DNA of 64,000 bases from Natranaerofaba carboxydovora (GTDB lineage: Bacteria > Bacillota > Natranaerobiia > Natranaerobiales > Natranaerofabaceae), in assembly GCF_022539405.1 (NCBI RefSeq), contig NZ_CP054394.1:994501-1058500 (forward strand), given 5' to 3'. Every line of letters starts with the position of its first letter. The stretch's first letter is position 1. The position numbers were made by a program, and so were the translations under genes. The notes beneath the pieces are model-generated. The model ran no database searches and had not been told where the DNA came from. It was given only the letters and a program-made list of their open reading frames with translations. This document shows positions 44,870-53,581 of this stretch, in pieces.

Positions 44870-46606
44870 ATGAGTGAAAAGATTGTTAGAATTAATATGT
44901 CTAATTTAGAGGTAACTGAAGAAAAAGCAGATGAAAAGTACAAGCTTTTAGGGGGGCGGGCATTAACATCTACGGTGATAAAAGAAGAAGTGCCGGCTGA
45001 TTGTAATCCTTTACGGAAAAATAACAAAATTATAATAGCTCCGGGACTTCTTACAGGCACAAGTGCTCCTGCTTCTGGCAGGTTATCAATTGGAGGGAAA
45101 AGCCCTCTTACAGGAACAATAAAAGAAGCTAATGCCGGAGGTATCTGCAGCCAAAAGCTTGCAAGATTAGGAATCAAAGCTTTGATTTTAGAAGGTCAAC
45201 CAAAAGAAGATAAAATATACACGATAAAAGTAACTAAAGACTCAATTGACCTTGAAGAAAAATATAACTTTAAAAACTTGGGTGTATATCAATTAATGGA
45301 TGATGTAAAAGAGACTTATGGCGACAAAGTAGGAATGCTTGCCATAGGTCCAGCAGGTGAGATGCTAATGCAGACTGCTGGAATTACTAATAATGATATG
45401 GATAACGAGCCAAGCAGATATGCTGCAAGAGGTGGTCTTGGAGCAGTTATGGGTTCTAAAGGTGTCAAAGCAATAATCATTGATGATACCGACGCACCTA
45501 AAGTAGAAGTTAAAGATGAAAAAACATTCAAACAGGCTAGGAAAAAACTTCAAGAAGCTATTAAGAACCACCCGGTAACAAGTGGTGCTCTGCCATCTTA
45601 TGGTACTGCCGGAACAGTTGATCCGATAAATGAATCAGGTGGACTCCCAACAGAAAATTTTAAATTTGGCCAATTTGAAGGCGCTTCTAATGTGTCAGGG
45701 GCAAAGATGGCTGAAATAGTTGAACAGCGTGGTGGTAAAGGCAAGATGGGACATGCCTGCCATCCTGGCTGTACTATTAGGTGTTCAAATATTTATCCAG
45801 ATAAAGACGGCAACGTACTATGCTCACCGCTTGAATATGAGACTGATTGGGCTCTTGGTCCAAATCTAAAAATTGATGACTTAGACATCATAGCAAAACT
45901 AAACCGCATCTGTAATGACGTTGGAATAGATACCATAGAAACTGGTTGTACAATTGGAGTTTTGATGGAAGCAGGTGTTTTAAGTTTTGGAGATGGCGAA
46001 GGGGCAATAAAAGCTTTGGAGGAAGTAGGTAAAGGCACACCTCTAGGTAGGATAATCGGCATGGGAGCAGTTGGCGCAGGAAACGCTTACGGTATAACCA
46101 GAGTACCAAGTGTTAAAGGGCAGGGTATGCCTGCTTATGACCCAAGAGCAATGAAAGGTATTGGTGTAACTTATGCTACAGGTGCCATGGGAGCAGACCA
46201 TACTTTCGGTTATACAATAGCTCCAGAAATATTTAAATGTGGAGGAGATCTTGATCCATTATCAACAGAAGGGAAAGTAGAAGCTTCTAGAGATACTCAG
46301 AAATTATCTGCTTTTATAGATAGTGTAGGCCTATGTTTGTTTGTAACTTTTGCTACCAGCGATGACAAAAATGGCGAAGAAGGGATCTACGAAATGATCA
46401 ATGCCATGTATGGAAGCGACTTAGACACAGAAAAAGCAATGGAATATGGAAGAGACGTTTTAAAACTAGAAAGAGAATTTAACAAGGAGGCTGGCTTTAC
46501 ACCAGTTCATGACAGGCTGCCTGAATTTATGTATGATGAAGAGCTTCCACCTCACAATGAAGTTTATAATATTCCCGGTGATGATCTAGACAAAGTTCAT
46601 CAGTAA
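44870..46606 (+). CDS. Aldehyde:ferredoxin oxidoreductase (tungsten-type)
   Basis: 578 residues. It has the tungstopterin region GGRALTS and SIGGKSPLTGTIKEANAGG, the AARGGLGAVMGSKG motif and cluster Cys in ACHPGCTIRC with the distal Cys in GLCLFVTF. The family oxidises aldehydes to acids with ferredoxin. Beside diol dehydratases it could oxidise 3-hydroxypropanal or propanal, balancing the alcohol dehydrogenase. This would replace the CoA-linked route of classical Pdu clusters. Confidence 0.9.
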   Translation: MSEKIVRINMSNLEVTEEKADEKYKLLGGRALTSTVIKEEVPADCNPLRKNNKIIIAPGLLTGTSAPASGRLSIGGKSPLTGTIKEANAGGICSQKLARLGIKALILEGQPKEDKIYTIKVTKDSIDLEEKYNFKNLGVYQLMDDVKETYGDKVGMLAIGPAGEMLMQTAGITNNDMDNEPSRYAARGGLGAVMGSKGVKAIIIDDTDAPKVEVKDEKTFKQARKKLQEAIKNHPVTSGALPSYGTAGTVDPINESGGLPTENFKFGQFEGASNVSGAKMAEIVEQRGGKGKMGHACHPGCTIRCSNIYPDKDGNVLCSPLEYETDWALGPNLKIDDLDIIAKLNRICNDVGIDTIETGCTIGVLMEAGVLSFGDGEGAIKALEEVGKGTPLGRIIGMGAVGAGNAYGITRVPSVKGQGMPAYDPRAMKGIGVTYATGAMGADHTFGYTIAPEIFKCGGDLDPLSTEGKVEASRDTQKLSAFIDSVGLCLFVTFATSDDKNGEEGIYEMINAMYGSDLDTEKAMEYGRDVLKLEREFNKEAGFTPVHDRLPEFMYDEELPPHNEVYNIPGDDLDKVHQ

Positions 46607-46780
46607 TAAGATTGACCGGGAAAATAAAAAATAAAAGTACATTACCAGTCATCTATTTGATTAGTTTTTGATTAGTTTGATTCTAAAAATATTGGAGGTG
46701 GTAACTTATCAATAATTCTTTCTAACAATATTGTTACTAAGATGATCTTAAAAAGAAAAATTTACGAGGAGGGAAATTTG

Positions 46781-48451
46781 ATGGCAAAAAGTTTGAGATA
46801 CAAATTTTATGATACTCAAAGACAGCTGGCTTTGGATGGCCTTGCCCAGGAAATGCCCGAAAAAGGGCTAATTGCAATGGATGGACCTAACGATCCAGAT
46901 CCAAGTCTGAAAATTGAGAATGGCGTAGTAGTAGAAATGGACGGCAAGAAAAGAGAAGAATTTGATATGATTGATCTATTCATAGCTGATTACGCAATCG
47001 ATCAAAGTATAGCTGAAGAAGTAATGGAAATGGATTCTTTAGAAATATCGAGATGGCTTGTTGACATTAACGTACCTCGTCAAGAAATTATAAATTATGT
47101 TTATGGTATGACTCCAGCTAAAGCCAATGAAGTATTAAATAACCTTGATGTGGTTGAGATGATCATGGCTGGTCATAAGATGAGAGCAAGGAAGACACCA
47201 TCTATCCAGTCCCATATAACAAATAGAAAAGATGATCCGTTGCAACTAGCAGTAGATGCAGCTAGTGCCGGGCAGCACGGGTTTACTGAGTTAGAGACTA
47301 CTGTAGGTATGGGTAAGTTTGCTCCAAGTAATGCATTAGCTATTTTAATAGGTTCTCAAGTTGGAAGACCTGGTACCCTTACTCAGTGTGCTGTTGAAGA
47401 ATCACTAGAGCTAACCCTTGGTATGAGGGGGCTTACTTCTTATGCTGAGACTGTATCAAATTATGGAACTGAAAGAGTTTTCGTAGATGGTGATGATACT
47501 CCATGGTCAAAGGCTTTTCTAGGGGCTTCTTATGCCTCAAGAGGGCTTAAGCTTCGCTTCACTTCAGGTACTGGTGCAGAATGTGTGATGGGCTACTCAG
47601 AAGGAAAATCAATGCTTTATCTAGAGATTCGCTGTATTATGATGACTAGAGCTACAGGTATACAGGGGATCCAAAATGGTGGTATCAGTTGTGTATGTAT
47701 GGCTGGTTCTGTTGCAGGTGGGTTTAGGGCTTTGATGGCAGAGAACTTATTTACGATGATGAATGACCTAGAAGTTGTATCCGGGAATGACTATCAGGTA
47801 TCAAATTCAGATATGAGACGTACTGCTAGATTACTTCCACAGTTCCTGGCAGGGACAGACTTTATTTTCTCAGGTTATTCATTCATGCCAGCTTATGACG
47901 ACATGTTTACTTCTTCAAGTTGGAACGGTGAAGATTTGGATGAGTATATAACTATGCAAAGGGACTTGAGGGTTGATGGTGGAGTTAAGCCTGTAGATGA
48001 GGATGAGTTCATAGCTCTGAGAAGAAAAGCGGGTAAAGTTATTAAAGATGTATGTGATGAATTAGGTCTGCCGCCTTTCACAGATGAAGCCATTGAAAAA
48101 TGTGCCATAGCTTTTGGTTCAAAAGAGACAGCTCCAAGAGAAGCAACAGATAATATTAAAGCTGCAGACATTATTATGGACCAAAAAATCACTGGACTTG
48201 ACATTGTTAAAGCACTAGCAAAACGAGGTCATGAAGATGTTGCAAATAACGTTCTAAACATGCTTAAACAGCGTATTTCCGGGGATTATCTACAGACATC
48301 AGCTATATTAGACGAAAACTTTGAACCAAGAACAGCTGTTAATGATGCTAACGACTATCAAGGACCTGGAACGGGCTATAGAGTAGAAGGCAAAAAATGG
48401 GATGAGATTAAAAATATTAGACAGGCATTAAAGGCTGAAGATCTGTTTTAG
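46781..48451 (+). CDS. pduC: B12-dependent diol/glycerol dehydratase large subunit
   Basis: 556 residues, the usual length. Motifs include AVDAASAGQHGFTELETTVG, MGYSEGKSMLYLEIRC and GIQGIQNGGISCV around the diol and potassium site. It converts 1,2-propanediol or glycerol to propanal or 3-hydroxypropanal using adenosylcobalamin. ATG 46781 follows CGAGGAGGGAAATTTG; the ATG at 46742 has no such site. The 174-bp leader contains an unused SD and a possible pseudoknot. Confidence 0.95.
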   Translation: MAKSLRYKFYDTQRQLALDGLAQEMPEKGLIAMDGPNDPDPSLKIENGVVVEMDGKKREEFDMIDLFIADYAIDQSIAEEVMEMDSLEISRWLVDINVPRQEIINYVYGMTPAKANEVLNNLDVVEMIMAGHKMRARKTPSIQSHITNRKDDPLQLAVDAASAGQHGFTELETTVGMGKFAPSNALAILIGSQVGRPGTLTQCAVEESLELTLGMRGLTSYAETVSNYGTERVFVDGDDTPWSKAFLGASYASRGLKLRFTSGTGAECVMGYSEGKSMLYLEIRCIMMTRATGIQGIQNGGISCVCMAGSVAGGFRALMAENLFTMMNDLEVVSGNDYQVSNSDMRRTARLLPQFLAGTDFIFSGYSFMPAYDDMFTSSSWNGEDLDEYITMQRDLRVDGGVKPVDEDEFIALRRKAGKVIKDVCDELGLPPFTDEAIEKCAIAFGSKETAPREATDNIKAADIIMDQKITGLDIVKALAKRGHEDVANNVLNMLKQRISGDYLQTSAILDENFEPRTAVNDANDYQGPGTGYRVEGKKWDEIKNIRQALKAEDLF

Positions 48452-48481
48452 TTTTCAAAATAAACGAGGAGGTGTAAGGAT

Positions 48482-49144
48482 ATGTGGCGTGAGGAAATTA
48501 GAGAGGAATACAAATGGAGGGCACACTTCCCATCTTCAATTCCGGCTAAATCAGCAATGTTTGACAAAGCAGAAGATGCTAAACAGCTTGACTTAAAAGT
48601 AAAAGAGCTAGGCAAAGCAGAAAAAGGAACAAAATCAGACGAGGTTGTTATTGGAATTAGTCCGGCATTTGGAGATAAACTATCTAAAAGTATTAAGGAT
48701 GTGCCTCATGGAACTATAGTGAGAGAAATAATAGCTGGATTAGAAGAAGAGGGAGTTAGTTATAGAGTGGTAAGGGTTCAATATTCTGCAGACTTAGGAG
48801 TTATTGGTAATGAAGCGGCAAAAGTTAGTGGCTCAGGTTTTTCGATAGGTATTTTGACTAAAGGGACATGTCTAATACACAACAAAGATCAGCCACCACT
48901 CGGTCCAATAGAGTTATATTCTGTTAGTCCACTTTTAACACTGCAAAATTATAGAGATATTGCTAGAAATGCAGGAAAATATGCTAAAGAGGAAACTCCA
49001 AGTCCAGTAATACAGCCATATGACGGTGAAGCAATCGGTGCATCTTTTATGGGCAAAGCTGCTGTTATACACTTGACAGAAGCAGAATATGTGGACTTAG
49101 ACGGTGATGTTATAGAATGTGAAATCGAATTTGAAGAAAAGTAA
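48482..49144 (+). CDS. pduD: B12-dependent diol dehydratase medium subunit
   Basis: 220 residues. EVVIGISPAFGDKL, YRVVRVQYSADLGVIGNEAAK and SGSGFSIGILTKGTCLIH match the cobalamin-binding medium subunit. The N-terminus (WREEIREEYKWRAHF) was compared by eye with microcompartment-targeting peptides and is not clearly one. ATG behind GAGGAGGTGTAAGGAT. Confidence 0.94.
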   Translation: MWREEIREEYKWRAHFPSSIPAKSAMFDKAEDAKQLDLKVKELGKAEKGTKSDEVVIGISPAFGDKLSKSIKDVPHGTIVREIIAGLEEEGVSYRVVRVQYSADLGVIGNEAAKVSGSGFSIGILTKGTCLIHNKDQPPLGPIELYSVSPLLTLQNYRDIARNAGKYAKEETPSPVIQPYDGEAIGASFMGKAAVIHLTEAEYVDLDGDVIECEIEFEEK

Positions 49145-49169
49145 ATTAAATGTACAGGGGGGTAAAAAA

Positions 49170-49589
49170 ATGCCAAAGCTAGATCCGAAAAAGGATTTCC
49201 CATTGGGTACAAAAAGAAAAGATTTGGTTACAACTCCATCAGGGAGCGGTATAGATGAGATAACACTTCAAGCTGTGCTAGAAGGTAAGATTAAATTTGA
49301 GGATCTTAGAATAACGCCTGAAACTCTTGAATACCAAGCACAAGTAGCTGAAGCCTGTAACAGAAAGTGGTTTGCAGAGAACCTAAGAAGAGCTGCAGAG
49401 CTGACGAAACTTCCAGATGAGCGCTTGTTAGAAATATATGAAGCACTTCGTCCTTACAGGTCTACTAAAGAAGAGTTAATTGAAATAGCAAAAGAACTTG
49501 AAGAAAAATATGAGGCAAATAATAATGCAAGTCTGATACGCCAGGCAGCTGAGGTTTATGAAACAAGAAAGTTATTAAAGAGAAGATAA
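49170..49589 (+). CDS. pduE: B12-dependent diol dehydratase small subunit
   Basis: 139 residues. DFPLGTKRKDLVTTPSGSGI near the N-terminus and EALRPYRSTKEELIEIA near the end are diagnostic. ATG 49170 follows CAGGGGGGTAAAAAA; the longer in-frame reading from 49119 would overlap pduD. It completes the C-D-E trio. Confidence 0.94.
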   Translation: MPKLDPKKDFPLGTKRKDLVTTPSGSGIDEITLQAVLEGKIKFEDLRITPETLEYQAQVAEACNRKWFAENLRRAAELTKLPDERLLEIYEALRPYRSTKEELIEIAKELEEKYEANNNASLIRQAAEVYETRKLLKRR

Positions 49590-49598
49590 AGTAAAAAA

Positions 49599-49640
49599 CT
49601 GCTAGAAAGATAAGCCTAAAATGGCTACTCTTTCTAGCAG
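49599..49640 (+). other. Intercistronic hairpin after pduE
   Basis: CTGCTAGAAAGA pairs with TCTTTCTAGCAG, enclosing AGCC/GGCT. There is no U-tract, so it more likely sets mRNA ratios (strong CDE, weaker downstream genes) than ends transcription. Confidence 0.65.
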
Positions 49641-49698
49641 AAACTAAAATAGGAAACGAGAGAATACTAATATATCATTAACCAGGGGGGAAATCAAG

Positions 49699-50307
49699 AT
49701 TGTTGATCAACTTTCCTACAAAAGTTTTCCAAAAGGACATCAGGGATTAAAGCAAGTATATTACGGATATGGTAAAGGAAAAACAACTGCAGCTCTTGGA
49801 TCTTTATTAAGAGCATCAGGGCGCGGATATAAATCTTGTATAATTCAATTTCTAAAAAGCAGCCGTTTTTATGGCGAAATAAAATCCTTGAATAATTTAG
49901 GTGTTGATATCTATCAATATGGGAGACAATGCAGGTACGATACTCTCATAACTCAGGACGAGATGAAATGTGTTGGATGTGGAGAATGTTTTGTAAGCAG
50001 TGAAAATTGTACTGATGAAGATAAAAAAGTTTTTGATATGGGACTAAAAAGAGCTATGAAATTTTTGGAATCAGAAGAATATTTTTTACTTGTATTAGAT
50101 GAAATACTAGATCTTGTTCAGTTGAAAATTTTATCAGTGGGAGAGATCAAATCATTAATCTCAATCAAAACAAATACAGAACTGATTATGACAGGTCATG
50201 ATGTTCCGGATGAAATTACTGAAGATGTTGACCTAATAACCGAGATGAAATCAGTAAAACATCCATTTGAAAAAGGCATAGAAGCTAGAAGGGGAATAGA
50301 ATTCTAA
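49699..50307 (+). CDS. cobO: CobO/BtuR-type cob(I)alamin adenosyltransferase, probable ATT start
   Basis: It makes adenosylcobalamin, the cofactor of PduCDE. The P-loop YGYGKGKTTAALGSL, LVLDEILDLV and C-terminal GIEARRGIEF identify the CobA/BtuR family. The P-loop lies before the first usual start codon in this frame (TTG 49888), so translation must begin upstream. The only candidate near an SD (AGGGGGG, 49684-49690) is ATT 49699, giving 202 residues. A Cys cluster (CVGCGECFVSSENC, about residues 94-107) sits in the middle, possibly a metal site. Confidence 0.85.
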   Translation: MVDQLSYKSFPKGHQGLKQVYYGYGKGKTTAALGSLLRASGRGYKSCIIQFLKSSRFYGEIKSLNNLGVDIYQYGRQCRYDTLITQDEMKCVGCGECFVSSENCTDEDKKVFDMGLKRAMKFLESEEYFLLVLDEILDLVQLKILSVGEIKSLISIKTNTELIMTGHDVPDEITEDVDLITEMKSVKHPFEKGIEARRGIEF

Positions 50308-50345
50308 AATGTATCAAACTATTTAATTGGGGAGGGAAAGCAATA

Positions 50346-51185
50346 ATGAATGATAAAGGTTTAATGCGTGAGTGTATTGCCGAGTTTATTGGGACCGCTA
50401 TACTTTTGGCATTTGGAAGCTCTGCAGTTATTACCTGGATGATACTTGGTGAAGTAGGAACCTACTGGGAGATGTCCCTGATATGGGGTCTCGCAGTGGC
50501 CTTTGCAGTCTATACATGCGGTGGGGTGTCAGGTGCTCATATTAATCCAGCAGTAACTGTTCCCCTTGCAATATTTAATAAATTTCCCTGGAAGAAAGTT
50601 CCTTATTACATTGTGTCTCAGGTTGCAGGTGCCTTTGCAGGGGCTGCATTTACTTTTAGCATGTACTTTCACATTGTTGCAGATCATGAAGCGCAAAACA
50701 ATATAGTTAGAGGTGGGCCAGAAAGCGTCGAAACTGCCTCTATCTGGTCAACTTATAATCACGCTGGTGCAAGCTTTATGCATGCAATTTGGATAGAAGT
50801 TCTTTTAACAATGATATTAGTTTTTGTTATTTTTGCGGTAATAGATACTTTAAACATTTCAGCACCTCAAGGTGGTCATGCAGCAATTATAATCGGTTTA
50901 ACAGTTGCAGCTATTGGTGGTGCCTGGGGTCCACTAACTGGATTTGCAATTAACCCTGCAAGAGACCTTGGACCAAAGATTTTTAAATTCTTTGCAGGCT
51001 GGGGTGAAGTTGCCCTGCCAGGGCCAGATTTTTATTTTATAGTACCAATAATTGGGCCTATCATTGGTGGGATTTTAGGGGCTTTTATTTGGACATGCAT
51101 ATTAAAGCCATATTTCTTGACAGATGCAGAGACAGCTCCAGAAGAAGCAGTTGAGGATATTGATAAAGAAGGTGAATTAACTTAA
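50346..51185 (+). CDS. glpF: Glycerol facilitator (aquaglyceroporin)
   Basis: 279 residues, six helices plus two half-helices with NPA boxes GAHINPAVT and GFAINPARDLGPK. The Asp after the second NPAR marks glycerol-type channels. The C-terminal tail is acidic (EEAVEDIDKEGEL). It would admit glycerol or propanediol for the dehydratases in this operon. The ATG follows GGGGAGGGAAAGCAATA. Confidence 0.94.
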   Translation: MNDKGLMRECIAEFIGTAILLAFGSSAVITWMILGEVGTYWEMSLIWGLAVAFAVYTCGGVSGAHINPAVTVPLAIFNKFPWKKVPYYIVSQVAGAFAGAAFTFSMYFHIVADHEAQNNIVRGGPESVETASIWSTYNHAGASFMHAIWIEVLLTMILVFVIFAVIDTLNISAPQGGHAAIIIGLTVAAIGGAWGPLTGFAINPARDLGPKIFKFFAGWGEVALPGPDFYFIVPIIGPIIGGILGAFIWTCILKPYFLTDAETAPEEAVEDIDKEGELT

Positions 51186-51237
51186 AGATTGTTTAAATAA
51201 TATTTGACTTGAAATTCTGATTTAAGAGGTGAGAATT

Positions 51238-51636
51238 TTGGATATTACTGCTGAAAAAGCGTTTGAAATTATAGAAAAGGCAAGTAAAAAAGCCAAAGAA
51301 ATAAATGTCCCAATGGTTATCGCTGTAGTTGATAGCGCAGGGCATCTAAAGGCTTTTAAAAGAATGGACGATGCAATCCTTGCTAGCATTGATATAGCAG
51401 CAAATAAAGCATTCACAGCAGCTGCATGCAAAGCAAAGACAGAAGACCTAAGTGAGTTAGCAAACCCGGGTGGCGAGTTATTTGGGATTAATACAACCAA
51501 CAATGGTAGAATTGTAACTTTTGGTGGAGGAATCCCTTTGGCAAAAGACGGTGAAATTATTGGTGCAATAGGAGTTAGTGGTGGCTCTGTAGAAGAGGAT
51601 GTTACAGTTGCAAAAGCGGGAGTTGAAGCTTTGTAA
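51238..51636 (+). CDS. GlcG/HbpS-family protein (PduO C-terminal-like domain)
   Basis: 132 residues. MVIAVVDSAGHLKAFKRMDD, FGGGIPLAKDGEIIGAIGVSGG and the rest match the GlcG/HbpS (DUF336) fold, which binds heme in some members and forms the C-terminal domain of PduO. Its neighbours suggest a role in cobalamin or dehydratase maintenance. TTG 51238 is chosen; GTG 51229 is within the SD AAGAGGTGAG. Confidence 0.88.
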   Translation: MDITAEKAFEIIEKASKKAKEINVPMVIAVVDSAGHLKAFKRMDDAILASIDIAANKAFTAAACKAKTEDLSELANPGGELFGINTTNNGRIVTFGGGIPLAKDGEIIGAIGVSGGSVEEDVTVAKAGVEAL

Positions 51637-51641
51637 GAAAA

Positions 51642-51673
51642 TACCTGCGGCGTTTGTTGTGCCGCAGGTTTTA
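51642..51673 (+). terminator. Weak terminator or attenuator before pduG
   Basis: ACCTGCGGC / GCCGCAGGT with a 9-base loop and a TTTTAAC tail. The tail is short, so partial read-through into the reactivase genes is likely. Confidence 0.55.
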
Positions 51674-51700
51674 ACAAGTAAGCATTAGGAGGGTCCGGCT

Positions 51701-53581
51701 ATGGTTTTGGTTGCAGGAATAGATATAGGAAATGAAAGTACCGAAATTGCCCTTGCTAAAATCGAAAAGAACAATGTTGAATTTTTGGCTTCACACCTAG
51801 TACCTACGACAGGAATTAAGGGTACTACACAAAACATAAAGGGTATAGTTAAAGGGATAAACGAAATATCTCAAAAAGCCAAAATAGAACCAGGTTCTAT
51901 AGATGTTATTAGGTTAAATGAAGCAGCTCCTGTTATCGGTGATGTTGCTATGGAGACAATAACCGAAACAATTGTTACTGAATCCACTATGATAGGACAT
52001 GATCCATCTACTCCTGGTGGAGAAGGCATGGCTGTCGGTCAAACTATTTTTATTGACAAGCTTGACTTAGAATCAAATTTAGAAGAATTAGAAGACAACT
52101 ATATTGTACTAATACCAGAAAACTATGACTTTGAGGATGCTGCAGCGATTATTAATAAAGCTATAGAATCAGGAGTTGCTGTAGAAGGTGCTGTTGTCCA
52201 AAAAGATGATGGAGTGTTGATTTGGAATAGGTTAAACAAAAAGATTCCAATTGTTGATGAAGTACGTGAAATTCATAAAGTTCCAGTTGATATGCTTGCA
52301 GCAGTTGAGGTAGGTTCTCAAGGGTCAAATATTAAACAGCTTTGTAACCCTTATGGAATAGCTACTATATTTTCCTTAACACCTGAGGAAACAAAACAGG
52401 TTGTGCCGGTAGCTAAGGCCTTAATAGGTAATCGCTCTGCCGTGGTTATCAGAACACCTAAAGGTGGTGTGGAAACTAGAGTAATCCCTGCTGGAAGCAT
52501 GGAGTTAAAAGGAGAGAACTTTGATCGGGAAATCCAATTAGATGCTGGTGCCAAGAAGATAATGACAGAGGTTAACAGGGTAAAACCCCTAAAAGATGTT
52601 GTTGGTGAAAGTGGTACAAATGTAGGTGGAATGCTTGATCAAATTAGAAGTACTATGCATGATTTGAGCGGAGTTCCATTAGAAGAGGTAAAAATAAAAG
52701 ATATACTTGCCGTGGATACTGCAGTTCCACAAAAAGTAAAAGGAGCAGTGGCTGATCAGTTTTATATGGAGAATGCAGTGGCTCTAGCTGCAATGGTGAG
52801 AACTTCAAAACTTCCTATGAAAGATATTGCAGATGAACTGTACAAAGAGATAGGAGTTAAGGTAGAACTAGGCGGCGTAGAAGCAGAGATGGCAATCCTT
52901 GGTTCGCTAACTACTCCCGGGGTAAGTTTACCCCTTGCAATACTCGACCTTGGTGCAGGTTCTACAGATGCTGCCTATTATCTTGAATCCAAAAAAGAAA
53001 AGCCAATAATTGCAGAACATGTGGCTGGAGCAGGTAGAATGGTGACTATGCTAATAGATCGCGAACTAGGTTTAAAAAATACTGACCTTGCAGAAAAAGT
53101 TAAAAAATATCCTGCGGCCAAAGTTGAAACCTTATTTACAATAAGACTTGAAGATGGGACGGTAAAGTTTTTTGATGATCCACTTCCAGGTACTTTGTTT
53201 AGTAGAGTAGTGGTAAATACACCTGAAGGGTTTGAAGAAGTCCCAGGTGCGAAAAGCATCGAGGAAGTAAGGAACGTAAGACGAGAGGCCAAAAAGAAAG
53301 TTTTTGAAGAGAATACTATTAGGGCTCTTGAAGATGTGATTCCTACTGGAAGTGTTAGGGACTTAAACTCTGTGGTTTTAGTAGGTGGCTCTTCTCTTGA
53401 CTTCGAGATTCCTCAAATAATAACTGCTCTGTTATCCGAATATGGTGTTGTTTCTGGTGCTGCTAATATAAGAGGGTATCTTGGACCCAGAAACGCTGTT
53501 GCTACAGGTCTTGTGATGTCTTTTGCGATGGAACAGCTAGAGGAAAATGATTGGAGGAGCCTAAAATGGAACAATATTTAA
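51701..53581 (+). CDS. pduG: Diol dehydratase reactivase, large subunit
   Basis: 626 residues of the DdrA/PduG family. VAGIDIGNESTEIALA is the actin-like ATPase phosphate loop; ILDLGAGSTDAAYY is the second; LVGGSSLDFEIPQ closes the site. It exchanges damaged cobalamin from PduCDE at the cost of ATP. ATG behind TTAGGAGGGTCCGGCT. It overlaps pduH by 16 bp. Confidence 0.95.
   Translation: MVLVAGIDIGNESTEIALAKIEKNNVEFLASHLVPTTGIKGTTQNIKGIVKGINEISQKAKIEPGSIDVIRLNEAAPVIGDVAMETITETIVTESTMIGHDPSTPGGEGMAVGQTIFIDKLDLESNLEELEDNYIVLIPENYDFEDAAAIINKAIESGVAVEGAVVQKDDGVLIWNRLNKKIPIVDEVREIHKVPVDMLAAVEVGSQGSNIKQLCNPYGIATIFSLTPEETKQVVPVAKALIGNRSAVVIRTPKGGVETRVIPAGSMELKGENFDREIQLDAGAKKIMTEVNRVKPLKDVVGESGTNVGGMLDQIRSTMHDLSGVPLEEVKIKDILAVDTAVPQKVKGAVADQFYMENAVALAAMVRTSKLPMKDIADELYKEIGVKVELGGVEAEMAILGSLTTPGVSLPLAILDLGAGSTDAAYYLESKKEKPIIAEHVAGAGRMVTMLIDRELGLKNTDLAEKVKKYPAAKVETLFTIRLEDGTVKFFDDPLPGTLFSRVVVNTPEGFEEVPGAKSIEEVRNVRREAKKKVFEENTIRALEDVIPTGSVRDLNSVVLVGGSSLDFEIPQIITALLSEYGVVSGAANIRGYLGPRNAVATGLVMSFAMEQLEENDWRSLKWNNI

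Noticed and set aside
44767-45177. 136-codon minus-strand ORF over the dehydrogenase/AOR junction
   Set aside because: It is the antisense shadow of two certain genes and has no ribosome site.
51222-51677. 151-codon minus-strand ORF over the GlcG-like gene
   Set aside because: Its composition mirrors the antisense of a GlcG/HbpS protein, and the plus strand gives a clear family match.
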